64,000 bases of DNA from Blastococcus saxobsidens. GTDB lineage: Bacteria; Actinomycetota; Actinomycetes; Mycobacteriales; Geodermatophilaceae. Made by a program: the position numbers and the translations under genes. Under the pieces are notes generated by a model. It was not told where the DNA came from. It ran no database searches and saw only the letters and a list, made by a program, of their open reading frames with translations. This document shows positions 38,341 through 49,637 of the stretch, piece by piece (the stretch's first letter is position 1; each line of letters opens with the position of its first letter). Location: the NCBI RefSeq assembly GCF_010682065.1, contig NZ_JAAGWG010000015.1:1-64000 (forward strand), in the 5' to 3' direction.

Positions 38341-40890
38341 GTGCGAGCTCTCCGACGTTTCACCGTCCGCGCGGCTCTGCCGGAGCCGCTCCTGCCGCTG
38401 AGCCAGCTGGTGATGAACCTGCGCTGGTCGTGGCACCCCGAGACACGCGACCTGTTCGAGACCCTGGACCCCGCCCTGTGGCAGCGCTGCGGGGGGGACC
38501 CGGTGCGCGCCCTGGGGGAGGTCTCGGCCGAGCGCCTGGCGCAGCTCGCCGCCGACCGCCGGTTCGTCCGCCGCCTGACCGACGCCGTCGACGACCTGGA
38601 CGAGTACCTCTCCACCCCGCGCTGGTACCAGTCGCTGGGCGCCGAGGCGCCGCAGAGCATCGCCTACTTCTCCGCCGAGTTCGGCATCACCGAGGTGCTG
38701 CCGCAGTACTCGGGCGGCCTGGGCATCCTGGCCGGCGACCACCTCAAGGCCGCCTCCGACCTCGGGGTCCCGCTGATCGGCGTCGGGCTCCTCTACCGGG
38801 CCGGCTACTTCACCCAGGGCCTGTCGGCCGACGGCTGGCAGCTCGAGCACTACCCGTCGCTGGACCCGCACGGCCTGCCGGTCAAGCTGCTGCGCCAGTC
38901 CGACGGCTCCGCCGTCGTCATCACCGTCCCGCTGCCCGAGGGCCGGACCCTGTTCGCCCACGTGTGGCGGGCGCAGGTCGGCCGGGTGTCGCTGCTCCTG
39001 CTCGACAGCGACATCGAGGAGAACGCACCCGCCGAGCGCGTGGTCACCGACCGGCTCTACGGCGGCGACGAGGACCACCGGCTCCGCCAGGAGATGCTGC
39101 TCGGCATCGGCGGGGTCCGGGCGGTGCGGGCCTACTGCTCGCTCACCGGGACCCCGATGCCCGAGGTGTTCCACGCCAACGAGGGCCACGCCGGGTTCCA
39201 GGGCGTGGAGCGCATCCGGGAGCTGACCGAGGCGCACGGGCTGACCTTCCCCGAGGCGCTCCAGGCGGTGCGGGCCGGGACCGTCTTCACCACGCACACC
39301 CCCGTCCCGGCCGGCATCGACCGGTTCCCGAAGGCGCTCATCGAGCGCTACTTCGCCGGGTTCGGCGTGCCCCTGGACCAGCTGCTCCCGCTCGGTGCCG
39401 AGGACGACCCGTCGAAGTTCAACATGGCGCACATGGGGCTCCGGCTCGGGCAGCGGGCCAACGGCGTCAGCCAGCTGCACGGGCACGTCAGCCGCGGGAT
39501 GTTCAGCGACCTGTGGCCGGGCTTCGACGAGGCCGACGTGCCGATCGGCTCGATCACCAACGGTGTGCACGCCCCGACGTGGACCGCCCGCGAGCTGGTC
39601 GAGATGGGCACGCAGACCTCCAGCCAGGGCGACCCGGTCGAGGTCGACGGCGAGGTGCACTTCGACGGCGTCGACCGCATCCCGGCCGGTGACCTGTGGA
39701 CCACCCGCCGGCTGCTGCGCGGCCGGCTGGTCGAGGAGGTGCGGCGGCGGATCCGGGAGACGGCGCTGTCCCGCGGGGCCAGCGAGGCGGAGGTCGGCTG
39801 GACCGACACCGCCTTCGACCCCGACGTCCTCACCATCGGGTTCGCCCGGCGGGTGCCGTCGTACAAGCGGCTCACGCTGATGCTGCGCGACCCCGCCCGG
39901 CTCAAGGCCATGCTGCTGGACCCCGAGCGCCCGATCCAGCTGGTGATCGCCGGCAAGAGCCACCCGGCCGACGACGGCGGCAAGAAGCTCATCCAGCAGA
40001 TGGTGGCCTTCGCCGACGACCCCGAGATCCGGCACCGGATCGCCTTCCTGCCCGGCTACGACATCGGGATGGCGCGCTACCTCTACTGGGGCTGCGACGT
40101 CTGGCTGAACAACCCGCTGCGGCCGCTGGAGGCCTGCGGCACCTCCGGGATGAAGGCGGCCCTGAACGGCGGGCTGAACCTGTCCATCCGCGACGGCTGG
40201 TGGGACGAGTGGTTCGACGGCCAGAACGGCTGGGCGATCCCGACCGCCGACGGGGTGCAGGACGCCGACCGGCGCGACGAGGTGGAGGCGCGGGCGATCT
40301 ACGACCTGCTCTCGACCCAGGTGCTGCCCCGGTTCTACGAGCGCGACCGCGACGGCGTCCCCGGCCGGTGGGTGGAGATGGTCCGGCACACGCTGCGCGA
40401 GACCGGGCCCAAGGTCCTGGCCACGCGGATGGTCCGCGACTACGTCCGCGACCTGTACGTGCCGGCGGCGGGCTCGGCCCGCACGATGGCCGCCGACGGC
40501 TACGCACCGGCCCGCACCGAGGCGTCGTGGCGCGCGCACCTGCTGCACCACTGGCACGACGTGCGGGTGGCGCACGTCGAGGCGACCGGCGCGGGGGACA
40601 CCCCGGAGATCGGGTCGACGCTCGCGCTGCGTGCCGAGGTGGAGCTGCCCGGGCTCGAGCCGTCCGACGTCGAGGTGCAGGCGGCCTACGGCCGGGTGGA
40701 CGACGCCGACGGGCTGCACGAGGTGACGACCGTCACGATGGAGCACGAGCACACCGATGGGTCGCGGCACTGGTTCACCGCCACGGTTCCGCTGGAACGC
40801 ACCGGCGCGTTCGGCTACACCGTGCGAGTCCTCCCGCACTCGGAGTACCTGGCCGATCCGGCGGAGCTCGGCGTGGTGAGCACGGCGTGA
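38341..40890 (+). CDS. glgP: Alpha-glucan phosphorylase
   Basis: 849 residues, the long mycobacterial/Thermus-type phosphorylase that releases glucose-1-phosphate from alpha-glucan. It begins VRALRRFTVRAALPEPL and has the DUF3417 N-domain (LVMNLRWSWHPETRDLFE). The pyridoxal-phosphate lysine is K605 in EACGTSGMKAALNG. Substrate/phosphate segments include FARRVPSYKR. The GTG start has TAGTCT seven bases upstream. It is transcribed away from the glgE operon. Confidence 0.95.
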   Translation: MRALRRFTVRAALPEPLLPLSQLVMNLRWSWHPETRDLFETLDPALWQRCGGDPVRALGEVSAERLAQLAADRRFVRRLTDAVDDLDEYLSTPRWYQSLGAEAPQSIAYFSAEFGITEVLPQYSGGLGILAGDHLKAASDLGVPLIGVGLLYRAGYFTQGLSADGWQLEHYPSLDPHGLPVKLLRQSDGSAVVITVPLPEGRTLFAHVWRAQVGRVSLLLLDSDIEENAPAERVVTDRLYGGDEDHRLRQEMLLGIGGVRAVRAYCSLTGTPMPEVFHANEGHAGFQGVERIRELTEAHGLTFPEALQAVRAGTVFTTHTPVPAGIDRFPKALIERYFAGFGVPLDQLLPLGAEDDPSKFNMAHMGLRLGQRANGVSQLHGHVSRGMFSDLWPGFDEADVPIGSITNGVHAPTWTARELVEMGTQTSSQGDPVEVDGEVHFDGVDRIPAGDLWTTRRLLRGRLVEEVRRRIRETALSRGASEAEVGWTDTAFDPDVLTIGFARRVPSYKRLTLMLRDPARLKAMLLDPERPIQLVIAGKSHPADDGGKKLIQQMVAFADDPEIRHRIAFLPGYDIGMARYLYWGCDVWLNNPLRPLEACGTSGMKAALNGGLNLSIRDGWWDEWFDGQNGWAIPTADGVQDADRRDEVEARAIYDLLSTQVLPRFYERDRDGVPGRWVEMVRHTLRETGPKVLATRMVRDYVRDLYVPAAGSARTMAADGYAPARTEASWRAHLLHHWHDVRVAHVEATGAGDTPEIGSTLALRAEVELPGLEPSDVEVQAAYGRVDDADGLHEVTTVTMEHEHTDGSRHWFTATVPLERTGAFGYTVRVLPHSEYLADPAELGVVSTA

Positions 40891-41012
40891 CGCCGACCCA
40901 GGGGACACTCCCACCACGCGGGTCCCAGCGACACCGTGTGATGTCGTGATGCCCCGGCGTGGCGCTGCTGGTGGGGGCGCCGAGACCGCTCCGGCATCAC
41001 TAGGCTGACGCC

Positions 41013-41975
41013 ATGCCCGACCGCTGTGAAGTCCTCCCCGGAGAAGCCGTCGTCGCCCGCAGTGGCGGCGGCCTGCTGTGGGTCGACGCGCCCGGCTCGC
41101 CCGCCCTCGTGTCCGCCCTGCACGCCTGCCTCGGTGTGTCCGGGCCGGGTGCCGACCGCGTGCTGCAGGCCGTGGCCGGCCAGGTGAGCACGCTCGCCTC
41201 GGGTGCCGCGTCCTTCGCCCTCGTCCTCGCGACCGACACCGGCTCCGGTGTCGCGCTGTGGGGTGGCAAGGGCCAGCCGGCGGTCGACGGTGTCCCCGTG
41301 TCCGGTTCGTCGGTGGAGGGCGGCACGCTGGCCTCCGGCTTCGCGCTGGGTCAGTCCCTCTACGTCGGTCCCGGCCAGTCGGCGCCCCGCACGCCCCCCG
41401 GCGTCAGCTTCGACCTCGTCGAGGGCACCGTGCCCGGCGGCGGGGCCACGCTGCACCTGGCCGCGGCGGCTCCCTCGGCCGCCACCGCCACGTCGGCCGC
41501 CCCCGCGCAGTCGCCGTTCTCGGCGCCCTCGGACGCCGGCTTCGGTGCCTCCCGCGGCTCCTCGGCGGCGTCCTCGGCCCGCCCGGAGTCCGGCGAGCAG
41601 ACGGCGTTCTGGCGCCCCGACGCCGACTCTGCCGTGCCGCTCCTGCGGTTCGACGACGGCATGGTCGTCACGATCGACGAGGACCTGGTCCTCGGCCGTC
41701 GCCCCGACAACCACGAGATGGTCACCAGCGGCTCGGCCCGCGCGGTGCCCATCGCCGACACCCAGAACGTGCTCTCGTCGGCGCACGCCGCCCTCACCCG
41801 GTCCGGCCGCGAGGTCTCGCTGGTCGACCTCGGGTCCCTCAACGGCACGCACGTCGCCGGCCCCGAGGCCACCGAGTGGACGCAGCTGGAGCCGGGTGTG
41901 GCCCACCCGCTCTCCGACGGCGACCGCCTGCTGCTGGGCTGGACGGTCATCACCTTCGAGCAGCCGCAGGAGTAA
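41013..41975 (+). CDS. FHA-domain protein
   Basis: 320 residues. A C-terminal FHA domain (about 215-318) binds phosphothreonine peptides: VLGRRPDNHEM, LSSAHAALTR and LVDLGSLNGTHV supply the conserved Gly-Arg, Ser-x-x-His and Asn-Gly-Thr. The N-terminal half (1-150) is a globular region without recognised motif. An Ala/Ser-rich linker (155-200) connects them. It contains no kinase or transmembrane part. It may report on Ser/Thr-kinase signalling. TAGGCT at 41001-41006 lies six bases before the ATG. A strong terminator follows. Confidence 0.9.
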   Translation: MPDRCEVLPGEAVVARSGGGLLWVDAPGSPALVSALHACLGVSGPGADRVLQAVAGQVSTLASGAASFALVLATDTGSGVALWGGKGQPAVDGVPVSGSSVEGGTLASGFALGQSLYVGPGQSAPRTPPGVSFDLVEGTVPGGGATLHLAAAAPSAATATSAAPAQSPFSAPSDAGFGASRGSSAASSARPESGEQTAFWRPDADSAVPLLRFDDGMVVTIDEDLVLGRRPDNHEMVTSGSARAVPIADTQNVLSSAHAALTRSGREVSLVDLGSLNGTHVAGPEATEWTQLEPGVAHPLSDGDRLLLGWTVITFEQPQE

Positions 41976-41993
41976 CTGCAGCCCGAACCGCAG

Positions 41994-42027
41994 AGAGCCC
42001 CGGTCCGATGTCGGACCGGGGCTCTCG
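41994..42027 (+). terminator. Strong hairpin after the FHA gene
   Basis: Sixteen-base perfect arms (41994-42009 and 42012-42027, GAGAGCCCC... / ...GGGGCTCTC) with two unpaired central bases. It is the longest inverted repeat I found in the window, 19 bases after the stop. Confidence 0.9.
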
Positions 42028-42050
42028 CGCGTGCAGGGCACGATCAGCGG

Positions 42051-42566
42051 ATGCACCTCGAAGGGGACCTCGCACACGAGCTCGCGCTGAGTTCACCGAA
42101 CCATCTGCCGGTGACCGCCCGCCGGCGCGCGCAGAAGGTGCTGCTGGTCCTGCTCTCCGGCCGCATGTGGGTGCACGAGGCCGACGGGGGGCGCCGCGAC
42201 ATCACCGGGCCCACGTGGGTCGTCTGGTACCCGGGCGAGGCGATCGAGTACGGCGCGGTCGGGGCGACGGTGCACTGGGTGCTCGCGGCGCCGGTCGGGG
42301 TCGTGCCACCGGGGTTCCCGCGCCCGGGTTCGCGCGTGCGCATGCGGGACGGCTCCGGGACGGCCGAGGCCCTGGTGATGCACTACCTGGACGACTCACC
42401 GGACGGCACGGGTCCGCTCTCGGTGGTCGCGGACGTGGCGGTCAGCGGGATCGGGATCCACTCCCTCGCCGAGCTGGTCGACGTCGTGGAGGAGGCCGAC
42501 GAGGACCTGCACGACTGGGACTTCGGGCCGGGCCTGGAGCGACCGTGGCGCCGGGCCGGACGGTGA
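42051..42566 (+). CDS. Hypothetical protein
   Basis: 171 residues with no family recognised. The first 100 residues are rich in beta-type segments (QKVLLVLLSGRMWVHE, PTWVVWYPGEAIEYG, ATVHWVLAAPVG) and could form a small cupin-like or beta-barrel fold. The C-terminus has an acidic helix (LAELVDVVEEADEDLHDW). CACGAT six bases before the ATG may be a weak -10. It ends one base before the convergent glgX stop. Codon use is like its neighbours, so it is probably real. Confidence 0.65.
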   Translation: MHLEGDLAHELALSSPNHLPVTARRRAQKVLLVLLSGRMWVHEADGGRRDITGPTWVVWYPGEAIEYGAVGATVHWVLAAPVGVVPPGFPRPGSRVRMRDGSGTAEALVMHYLDDSPDGTGPLSVVADVAVSGIGIHSLAELVDVVEEADEDLHDWDFGPGLERPWRRAGR

Positions 42567-42567
42567 G

Positions 42568-44742
<2,175 letters not shown>

Positions 44743-44813
44743 GGCGCGATCGTGCCCTCTCCGATCCCGGACGTGGCGCAACGTCGACCGGGAAAGGTTG
44801 ATTGGATGGGGGC

Positions 44814-45617
44814 GTGTCGAGCTCAGGCGCCTCCGAGGGGGCCGTCGTACGGATGACCGGGGTGGACGTCGTCCGGGGGCAGAACCACCTGCTCAGGGGC
44901 GTCGACTGGCGGGTGGAGGCCGACCAGCGGTGGGTCGTCCTGGGGCCGAACGGGGCGGGGAAGACGACGCTCATGCAGCTGGCGTCGGCGCTGATGCACC
45001 CGACGCGCGGCGAGGTCCGGCTGCTCGGCGAGACGCTCGGCGCGGTCGACGTCTTCGAGCTGCGCCCCCGGATCGGGATCACCAGCGCCTCCCTGGCCCA
45101 GCGGATCGACCCGGGGGAGAAGACCGGGGACATCGTGGTCTCCGCCGGGTACGCGGTGGTCGGCCGGTGGCGGGAGCGCTACGACGTGCACGACCTGACC
45201 CGCGCGGGGCTGCTGATGTCGCAGTGGGGGGTCGCGCAGTACGCGCACCGGCCCTTCGGCACGCTCAGCGAGGGCGAGCGCAAGCGCGCGCAGATCGCCC
45301 GGGCGCTGATGCCGGACCCGGAGCTGCTCATCCTCGACGAGCCCGGCGCCGGCCTGGACCTCGGCGGCCGCGAGGACCTGGTGGCCCGCCTGTCGGACCT
45401 GGCGAAGTACCACTACGCGCCGGCGCAGGTGCTGGTCACCCACCACGTCGAGGAGATCCCGCCGGGCTACACCCACGCCCTGCTGCTCCGCGACGGCGAG
45501 GTGGTGGCCTCCGGCGCCGCGGACGACGTCCTGACCGCGCAGATGCTGTCGGACACGTTCGGCCTGGCGCTCTCGCTCACCCGCACCGACGGCCGCTTCA
45601 CCGCCCGCCGCGCCTGA
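44814..45617 (+). CDS. Stand-alone ABC ATPase
   Basis: About 267 residues from the GTG at 44814 (a TTG at 44802 is possible). Walker A is LGPNGAGKTT, the signature is TLSEGERKR (SEGE rather than SGGQ) and Walker B is LLILDEPGAGLDLG, followed by THHVEEIPPG. The His-switch and signature resemble ModF-like or iron-siderophore ATPases. No permease adjoins it, so its partner or its soluble role is unknown. It is divergent from glgX. Confidence 0.85.
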   Translation: MSSSGASEGAVVRMTGVDVVRGQNHLLRGVDWRVEADQRWVVLGPNGAGKTTLMQLASALMHPTRGEVRLLGETLGAVDVFELRPRIGITSASLAQRIDPGEKTGDIVVSAGYAVVGRWRERYDVHDLTRAGLLMSQWGVAQYAHRPFGTLSEGERKRAQIARALMPDPELLILDEPGAGLDLGGREDLVARLSDLAKYHYAPAQVLVTHHVEEIPPGYTHALLLRDGEVVASGAADDVLTAQMLSDTFGLALSLTRTDGRFTARRA

Positions 45618-45675
45618 GGCCCCCTCCAGAGGCTCGGCCCGAGCGGAGCGAGGGGTGAGGGGGAGGGGGTCCTTA

Positions 45676-45681
45676 TAGGGT
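45676..45681 (+). promoter_or_regulatory. -10 hexamer of the enoyl-CoA hydratase gene
   Basis: TAGGGT lies seven bases before the ATG, the same geometry as many genes here, implying a leaderless transcript. The 45618-45670 gap before it is purine/pyrimidine-rich and contains an imperfect hairpin (CCCCCTCC ... GGAGGGGG). Confidence 0.5.
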
Positions 45682-45688
45682 TCGGGCC

Positions 45689-46477
45689 ATGTCTGGAGCG
45701 CCCGAGTTCGTGACCCTGCAGGTGGAGGACGGGGTGGGCACGATCCGCCTCGACCGGCCGAAGATGAACGCGATCGACGAGCAGCTGCACCTGGAGGTGC
45801 GCGCCGCCGCGACCGAGGCCGCCGGCCGCGACGACGTCCGCGCCGTGGTGGTCTACGGCGGCGAGCGGGTGTTCGCCGCGGGCGCCGACATCAAGGCGAT
45901 GTCCCAGCTCGACGCCGCCGGCATGACCGCGTGGGGCAAGGAGCTGCAGGACTCGTTCCGGACCCTCGCCCAGCTGCCCAAGCCGGTCATCGCCGCGATC
46001 ACCGGCTACGCCCTCGGTGGCGGCTACGAGCTGGCCCTGTGCGCGGACTTCCGGGTGCTCGGCGCCTCGGCGAAGATCGGCCAGCCGGAGATCCTGCTCG
46101 GGATCATCCCCGGCGCCGGCGGCACCCAGCGGCTGGCCCGCCTGGTCGGCCCGGCCAAGGCCAAGGACCTCGTCTTCACCGGCCGGCACGTGGGTGCAGA
46201 GGAGGCGCTGGAGATCGGGCTGGCCGACGCCGTCGTCCCCGACGCCGAGGTCTACTCCACCGCCGTCGCCATGGCCAAGAAGTTCGCCGCCGGCCCGCCG
46301 CTGGCCCTCGCCGCCGCCAAGCAGGCCATCGACGGTGGCCTCGACGGCTCCCTCGACGAGGGGCTGGCCCTGGAGACCCGCCTGTTCGCCGGCCTCTTCG
46401 ACAGCGAGGACCAGAAGACCGGCATGCGCTCCTTCCTGGAGAGCGGGCCGGGCAAGGCCACCTTCACCGGCCGCTGA
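45689..46477 (+). CDS. Enoyl-CoA hydratase/isomerase family protein
   Basis: 262 residues of the crotonase fold. The oxyanion-hole segments are AAGADIKAM and [10 protein letters not shown]. Both catalytic glutamates of true hydratases are present, E114 ([11 protein letters not shown]) and E134 ([18 protein letters not shown]). Hydration of crotonyl-CoA or longer enoyl-CoAs to 3-hydroxyacyl-CoAs is expected, so it could supply the missing crotonase of the ethylmalonyl-CoA route, though fatty-acid beta-oxidation is equally possible. Confidence 0.92.
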   Translation: MSGAPEFVTLQVEDGVGTIRLDRPKMNAIDEQLHLEVRAAATEAAGRDDVRAVVVYGGERVFAAGADIKAMSQLDAAGMTAWGKELQDSFRTLAQLPKPVIAAITGYALGGGYELALCADFRVLGASAKIGQPEILLGIIPGAGGTQRLARLVGPAKAKDLVFTGRHVGAEEALEIGLADAVVPDAEVYSTAVAMAKKFAAGPPLALAAAKQAIDGGLDGSLDEGLALETRLFAGLFDSEDQKTGMRSFLESGPGKATFTGR

Positions 46478-46622
46478 ACGGGGCGGTCCGTCGCCGAAAG
46501 GTCATCCGACCGTCACGCGTGAGTACCGGGCGCGGCCCCTCCGGGTCGGCCACAATGCGCGAGGCCGTCCGGTCAGGACCAACGGGGTCCGGGCCGAGGA
46601 CGGCACCACACCAGGAGGACCT

Positions 46623-47768
46623 GTGCGACGCACCACCCTGCGAGCCGCCGTCGCGGTCGTGACGGCCGGCATCACCCTGACTGCCTGCGGCTCCGACGAC
46701 GGCGGCAGCGGCTCCGGCGGCACTGGTTCGGACTGGGCCACCGCCACGTCGGCCGAGGGCGGCGGCGGCATGGAGGCACTCATCGAGGCCGCGCAGGCCG
46801 AGGGCGAGCTCAACGTCATCGCCCTGCCGCCGGACTGGGCCAACTACGGCGAGATGCTCGAGACCTTCAGCGAGAAGTACGACATCGAGATCAACTCGGC
46901 CAGCCCGGACGGCTCCAGCCAGGACGAGCTGAACGCCGTCGAGAGCCAGCGCGGGCAGGACCGCGCGCCCGACGTCCTCGACCTCGGGACGGCGTTCGCC
47001 CGCCAGGCCCAGCAGCAGGACCTGCTGGCGCCCTACCAGGTGGAGACCTGGGACGACATCCCCGAGGGCCAGAAGGACGCCGACGGCCACTGGTTCAACG
47101 ACTACGGCGGCTACCTGTCGATCGGCTGCAACGCCACCATCGTGGGCGAGTGCCCGAGCTCCTTCGCCGAGCTGCTCGACCCGCGCTACGAGGGTCAGGT
47201 CGCGCTCAACGGCAACCCGACGCAGGCGGCCGCGGCGTTCGGCGGCGTCTGGGCGGCCGCGCTGTCCCAGGGCGGCAGCCTCGATGACATCGGCCCCGGC
47301 ATCGACTTCTTCGTCGAGCTGAAGGAGGCCGGCAACTTCAACCCGGTGGAGAGCACCCCGGCGACCATCGACAGCGGCGAGACCCCGATCGTCCTCGACT
47401 GGGACTACCTCAACGCGTCCTACACCGAGGACCTCGCGTCGTCCGGCACGACGTGGGAGGTCGCCGTCCCCTCCGACGGGCTGTTCGGCAGCTACTACAG
47501 CCAGGCGGTCAGCAAGTTCGCCCCGCACCCGGCGGCCGCCCGCCTCTGGCAGGAGTTCCTGTACAGCGACGAGGGCCAGAACATCTGGCTGAACGGTGGC
47601 GCCCGCCCGGTCCGGCTGCCCGCCATGGAGGAGGACGGCACGGCCGACCCCGACGCGCTGGCCAAGCTCCCCACCGTCGAGGGCTCCGCGGAGTTCCCGA
47701 CCGAGGAGCAGGAGACGGCCGCCAAGCAGGTCGTCAACGAGCGCTGGAACGCGGAGATCTCGGGCTGA
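46623..47768 (+). CDS. ABC importer solute-binding lipoprotein
   Basis: 381 residues. The signal peptide ends in the lipobox TLTACG. The mature protein looks like a PotD/Fe(III)-type periplasmic-binding fold (GELNVIALPPDWANYGEML, DVLDLGTAFARQAQQ, PIVLDWDYLNASY). The GTG at 46623 follows AGGAGG. First gene of a four-gene importer with two permeases and an ATPase, the arrangement of polyamine/opine/thiamine/phosphonate uptake systems. The ligand is not evident. Confidence 0.9.
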   Translation: MRRTTLRAAVAVVTAGITLTACGSDDGGSGSGGTGSDWATATSAEGGGGMEALIEAAQAEGELNVIALPPDWANYGEMLETFSEKYDIEINSASPDGSSQDELNAVESQRGQDRAPDVLDLGTAFARQAQQQDLLAPYQVETWDDIPEGQKDADGHWFNDYGGYLSIGCNATIVGECPSSFAELLDPRYEGQVALNGNPTQAAAAFGGVWAAALSQGGSLDDIGPGIDFFVELKEAGNFNPVESTPATIDSGETPIVLDWDYLNASYTEDLASSGTTWEVAVPSDGLFGSYYSQAVSKFAPHPAAARLWQEFLYSDEGQNIWLNGGARPVRLPAMEEDGTADPDALAKLPTVEGSAEFPTEEQETAAKQVVNERWNAEISG

Positions 47769-48676
47769 GCACCACAGCCGCCGCACCGGTCGCGCCGGCC
47801 CCTCGACGCAGGGGCCGGCGCGGCCGGGTGCTCTCCGTCCTGGGGACGCTGCCGTTCTTCCTGTACATCGGCGTCTTCCTGCTGCTGCCCATCGGGGTGC
47901 TGGCCGTCGAGGCCTTCCGCGCCACCGACCCGGTCACCTTCGAGGAGACCTGGTCGACCGGCTCGATCACGGCCATCACCGGCGGGCCGTACCGCCGCGC
48001 CTACCTGGGCAGCCTCCAGCTCTCGGCCATCACCGCGGTGCTCAGCGCCGTGCTCGGGCTGGCGCTGGCGATGGCGATCCTGCGCGCCAGGCGCGGCCGG
48101 CTGCTGCGCCGCCTCGTGCTCACCGCGTCCGGGGTGCTGGCCAACTTCGGCGGCGTTCCGCTGGCCTTCGCCTTCCTCGCGACGATCGGCGGGCAGGGGG
48201 TGGTCACCGCCTTCCTCACCGACACGCTCGGCATCGGGCTGGGCGGCTTCACGCTCCAGTCCATGACCGGCCTGGCGGTGGTCTACCTGTACTTCCTCAT
48301 CCCGCTGATGGTGCTCACCATCGTCCCGGCGCTGGAGGCGCTGCGCCCGCAGTGGCGGGAGGCCGCCGACAACCTCGGCGCCACCGGCTGGCAGTACTGG
48401 CGGCACGTCGGTGGGCCGGTGCTCCTACCGCCGGTCCTCGGCGCGACGATGCTGCTGTTCGCCTCCGCGTTCGCCGCCTACGCGACCGCCAAGGCACTGG
48501 TCGGCAGCAGCGTCCCGCTGGTCACCCTGCAGATCGCCGACGCGTTGTCCAGCAACGTCGTCGTCGGGGCGGAGAACCTCGGCAAGGCGCTGGCGCTCGG
48601 CATGGTCCTGCTCGTCGGCGTGGTCATGGTCTTCTACGCCTGGGTGCAGAAGCGAACCCAGCGGTGGCTGACGTGA
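47765..48676 (+). CDS. ABC importer permease 1 (possible CTG start)
   Basis: About 303 residues if started at the CTG at 47765, which overlaps the preceding stop as CTGA. The only other in-frame start is GTG at 47828, which would delete the basic RRRGRRGR segment before the first membrane helix. Six transmembrane segments are seen. The permease EAA loop is WREAADNLGATGWQYWRHVGGPVLLP, which contacts the ATPase. It is tightly packed between the binding protein and the second permease. Confidence 0.88.
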   Translation: MSTTAAAPVAPAPRRRGRRGRVLSVLGTLPFFLYIGVFLLLPIGVLAVEAFRATDPVTFEETWSTGSITAITGGPYRRAYLGSLQLSAITAVLSAVLGLALAMAILRARRGRLLRRLVLTASGVLANFGGVPLAFAFLATIGGQGVVTAFLTDTLGIGLGGFTLQSMTGLAVVYLYFLIPLMVLTIVPALEALRPQWREAADNLGATGWQYWRHVGGPVLLPPVLGATMLLFASAFAAYATAKALVGSSVPLVTLQIADALSSNVVVGAENLGKALALGMVLLVGVVMVFYAWVQKRTQRWLT

Positions 48677-48749
48677 CCGAGCTCGCGAGGGCACGCGGAG
48701 ACGCAGCACCGCCGGGCACGGTTGCGACGAGCGCCGGCGAGGAGGCACC

Positions 48750-49637
48750 GTGACCGCGCTCGCGGAGAGCGTCGCCAATGCCGGCGGCGTGGCTCCCGGG
48801 ACGCCGGTGCGGCCCTCGCGCCGGCGCGGTGCCGGGGCGTGGCGGATCGCCGTCCTCCTGGCCCTCGGCACCTACTTCCTCGTCCCGATCGGCGCCTCGA
48901 TCTGGTATACGGTCCGCGACCGGGCCGACGGCGGGGTCACCGGCCGCGTGTACGGCGCGATCCCCGGCGCCGCGGGCTTCGCCGAGGCCTTCGGCCGCTC
49001 GCTGCTGCTGGCCGGCCTGACCGTGGTCCTGGCCCTGCTGCTCATGGTCCCCACCGTCGTGCTCGTGGAGCTGCGGCTGCCCCGGCTGCGGACGGCGGTG
49101 GAGCTCTTGACGCTCGCACCGCTCGTGCTGCCCCCGATCGCGCTGGTCGTCGGTGTGCGCAGCGTGCTGGCCTGGGCGCCGGACTACTTCTACGGCACCC
49201 CGGTCGCCGAGGCGATGTTCGCGCTCCAGAGGCCGGCGCTGCCGTGGATCCTGGTGCTGGTCTACGTCGTCCTGGCGCTGCCCTTCGTCTACCGCGCGCT
49301 CGACGCCGGCGTGCGCGGCTCGGACCTGCGCACCCTCACCGAGGCCGCCCGCAACCTCGGCGCCTCGTGGCCGCGGGTGCTCGGATCGGTCGTGCTGCCG
49401 GTCCTGCGCACCTCGGTCCTCAACGCGGCGTTCCTCACCGTGGCCCTCGTGCTCGGCGAGTTCACCGTCGCCTCCATCCTCGGCTTCGAGACCTTCCCCA
49501 CGTGGATCGTGCGGATCTCGGGGTCCCAGGCGCAGTTGTCGGTCGCGGTGTCGGTGCTGTCCCTCGTCGTCACCTGGCTGCTGCTTCTGCTCATCTCGAC
49601 GCTCGACCGGCGCCGGGGCCCGAAGGAGAGCTCATGA
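48750..49637 (+). CDS. ABC importer permease 2
   Basis: 295 residues with six membrane segments and the EAA loop LTEAARNLGASWPRVLGSVVLP. The start is the GTG at 48750 behind GGAGG (48741-48745). It ends by overlapping the ATPase start (ATGA). It forms a heterodimeric channel with permease 1. Confidence 0.92.
   Translation: MTALAESVANAGGVAPGTPVRPSRRRGAGAWRIAVLLALGTYFLVPIGASIWYTVRDRADGGVTGRVYGAIPGAAGFAEAFGRSLLLAGLTVVLALLLMVPTVVLVELRLPRLRTAVELLTLAPLVLPPIALVVGVRSVLAWAPDYFYGTPVAEAMFALQRPALPWILVLVYVVLALPFVYRALDAGVRGSDLRTLTEAARNLGASWPRVLGSVVLPVLRTSVLNAAFLTVALVLGEFTVASILGFETFPTWIVRISGSQAQLSVAVSVLSLVVTWLLLLLISTLDRRRGPKESS

Noticed and set aside
38194-40917. Open frame of 907 codons on the minus strand
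   Set aside because: It is antisense to glgP, whose catalytic motifs are intact.
45618-45672. C-rich/G-rich stretch resembling a repeat or terminator
   Set aside because: Only an imperfect hairpin can be drawn and no second copy was seen, so it is mentioned with the neighbouring promoter but not called separately.
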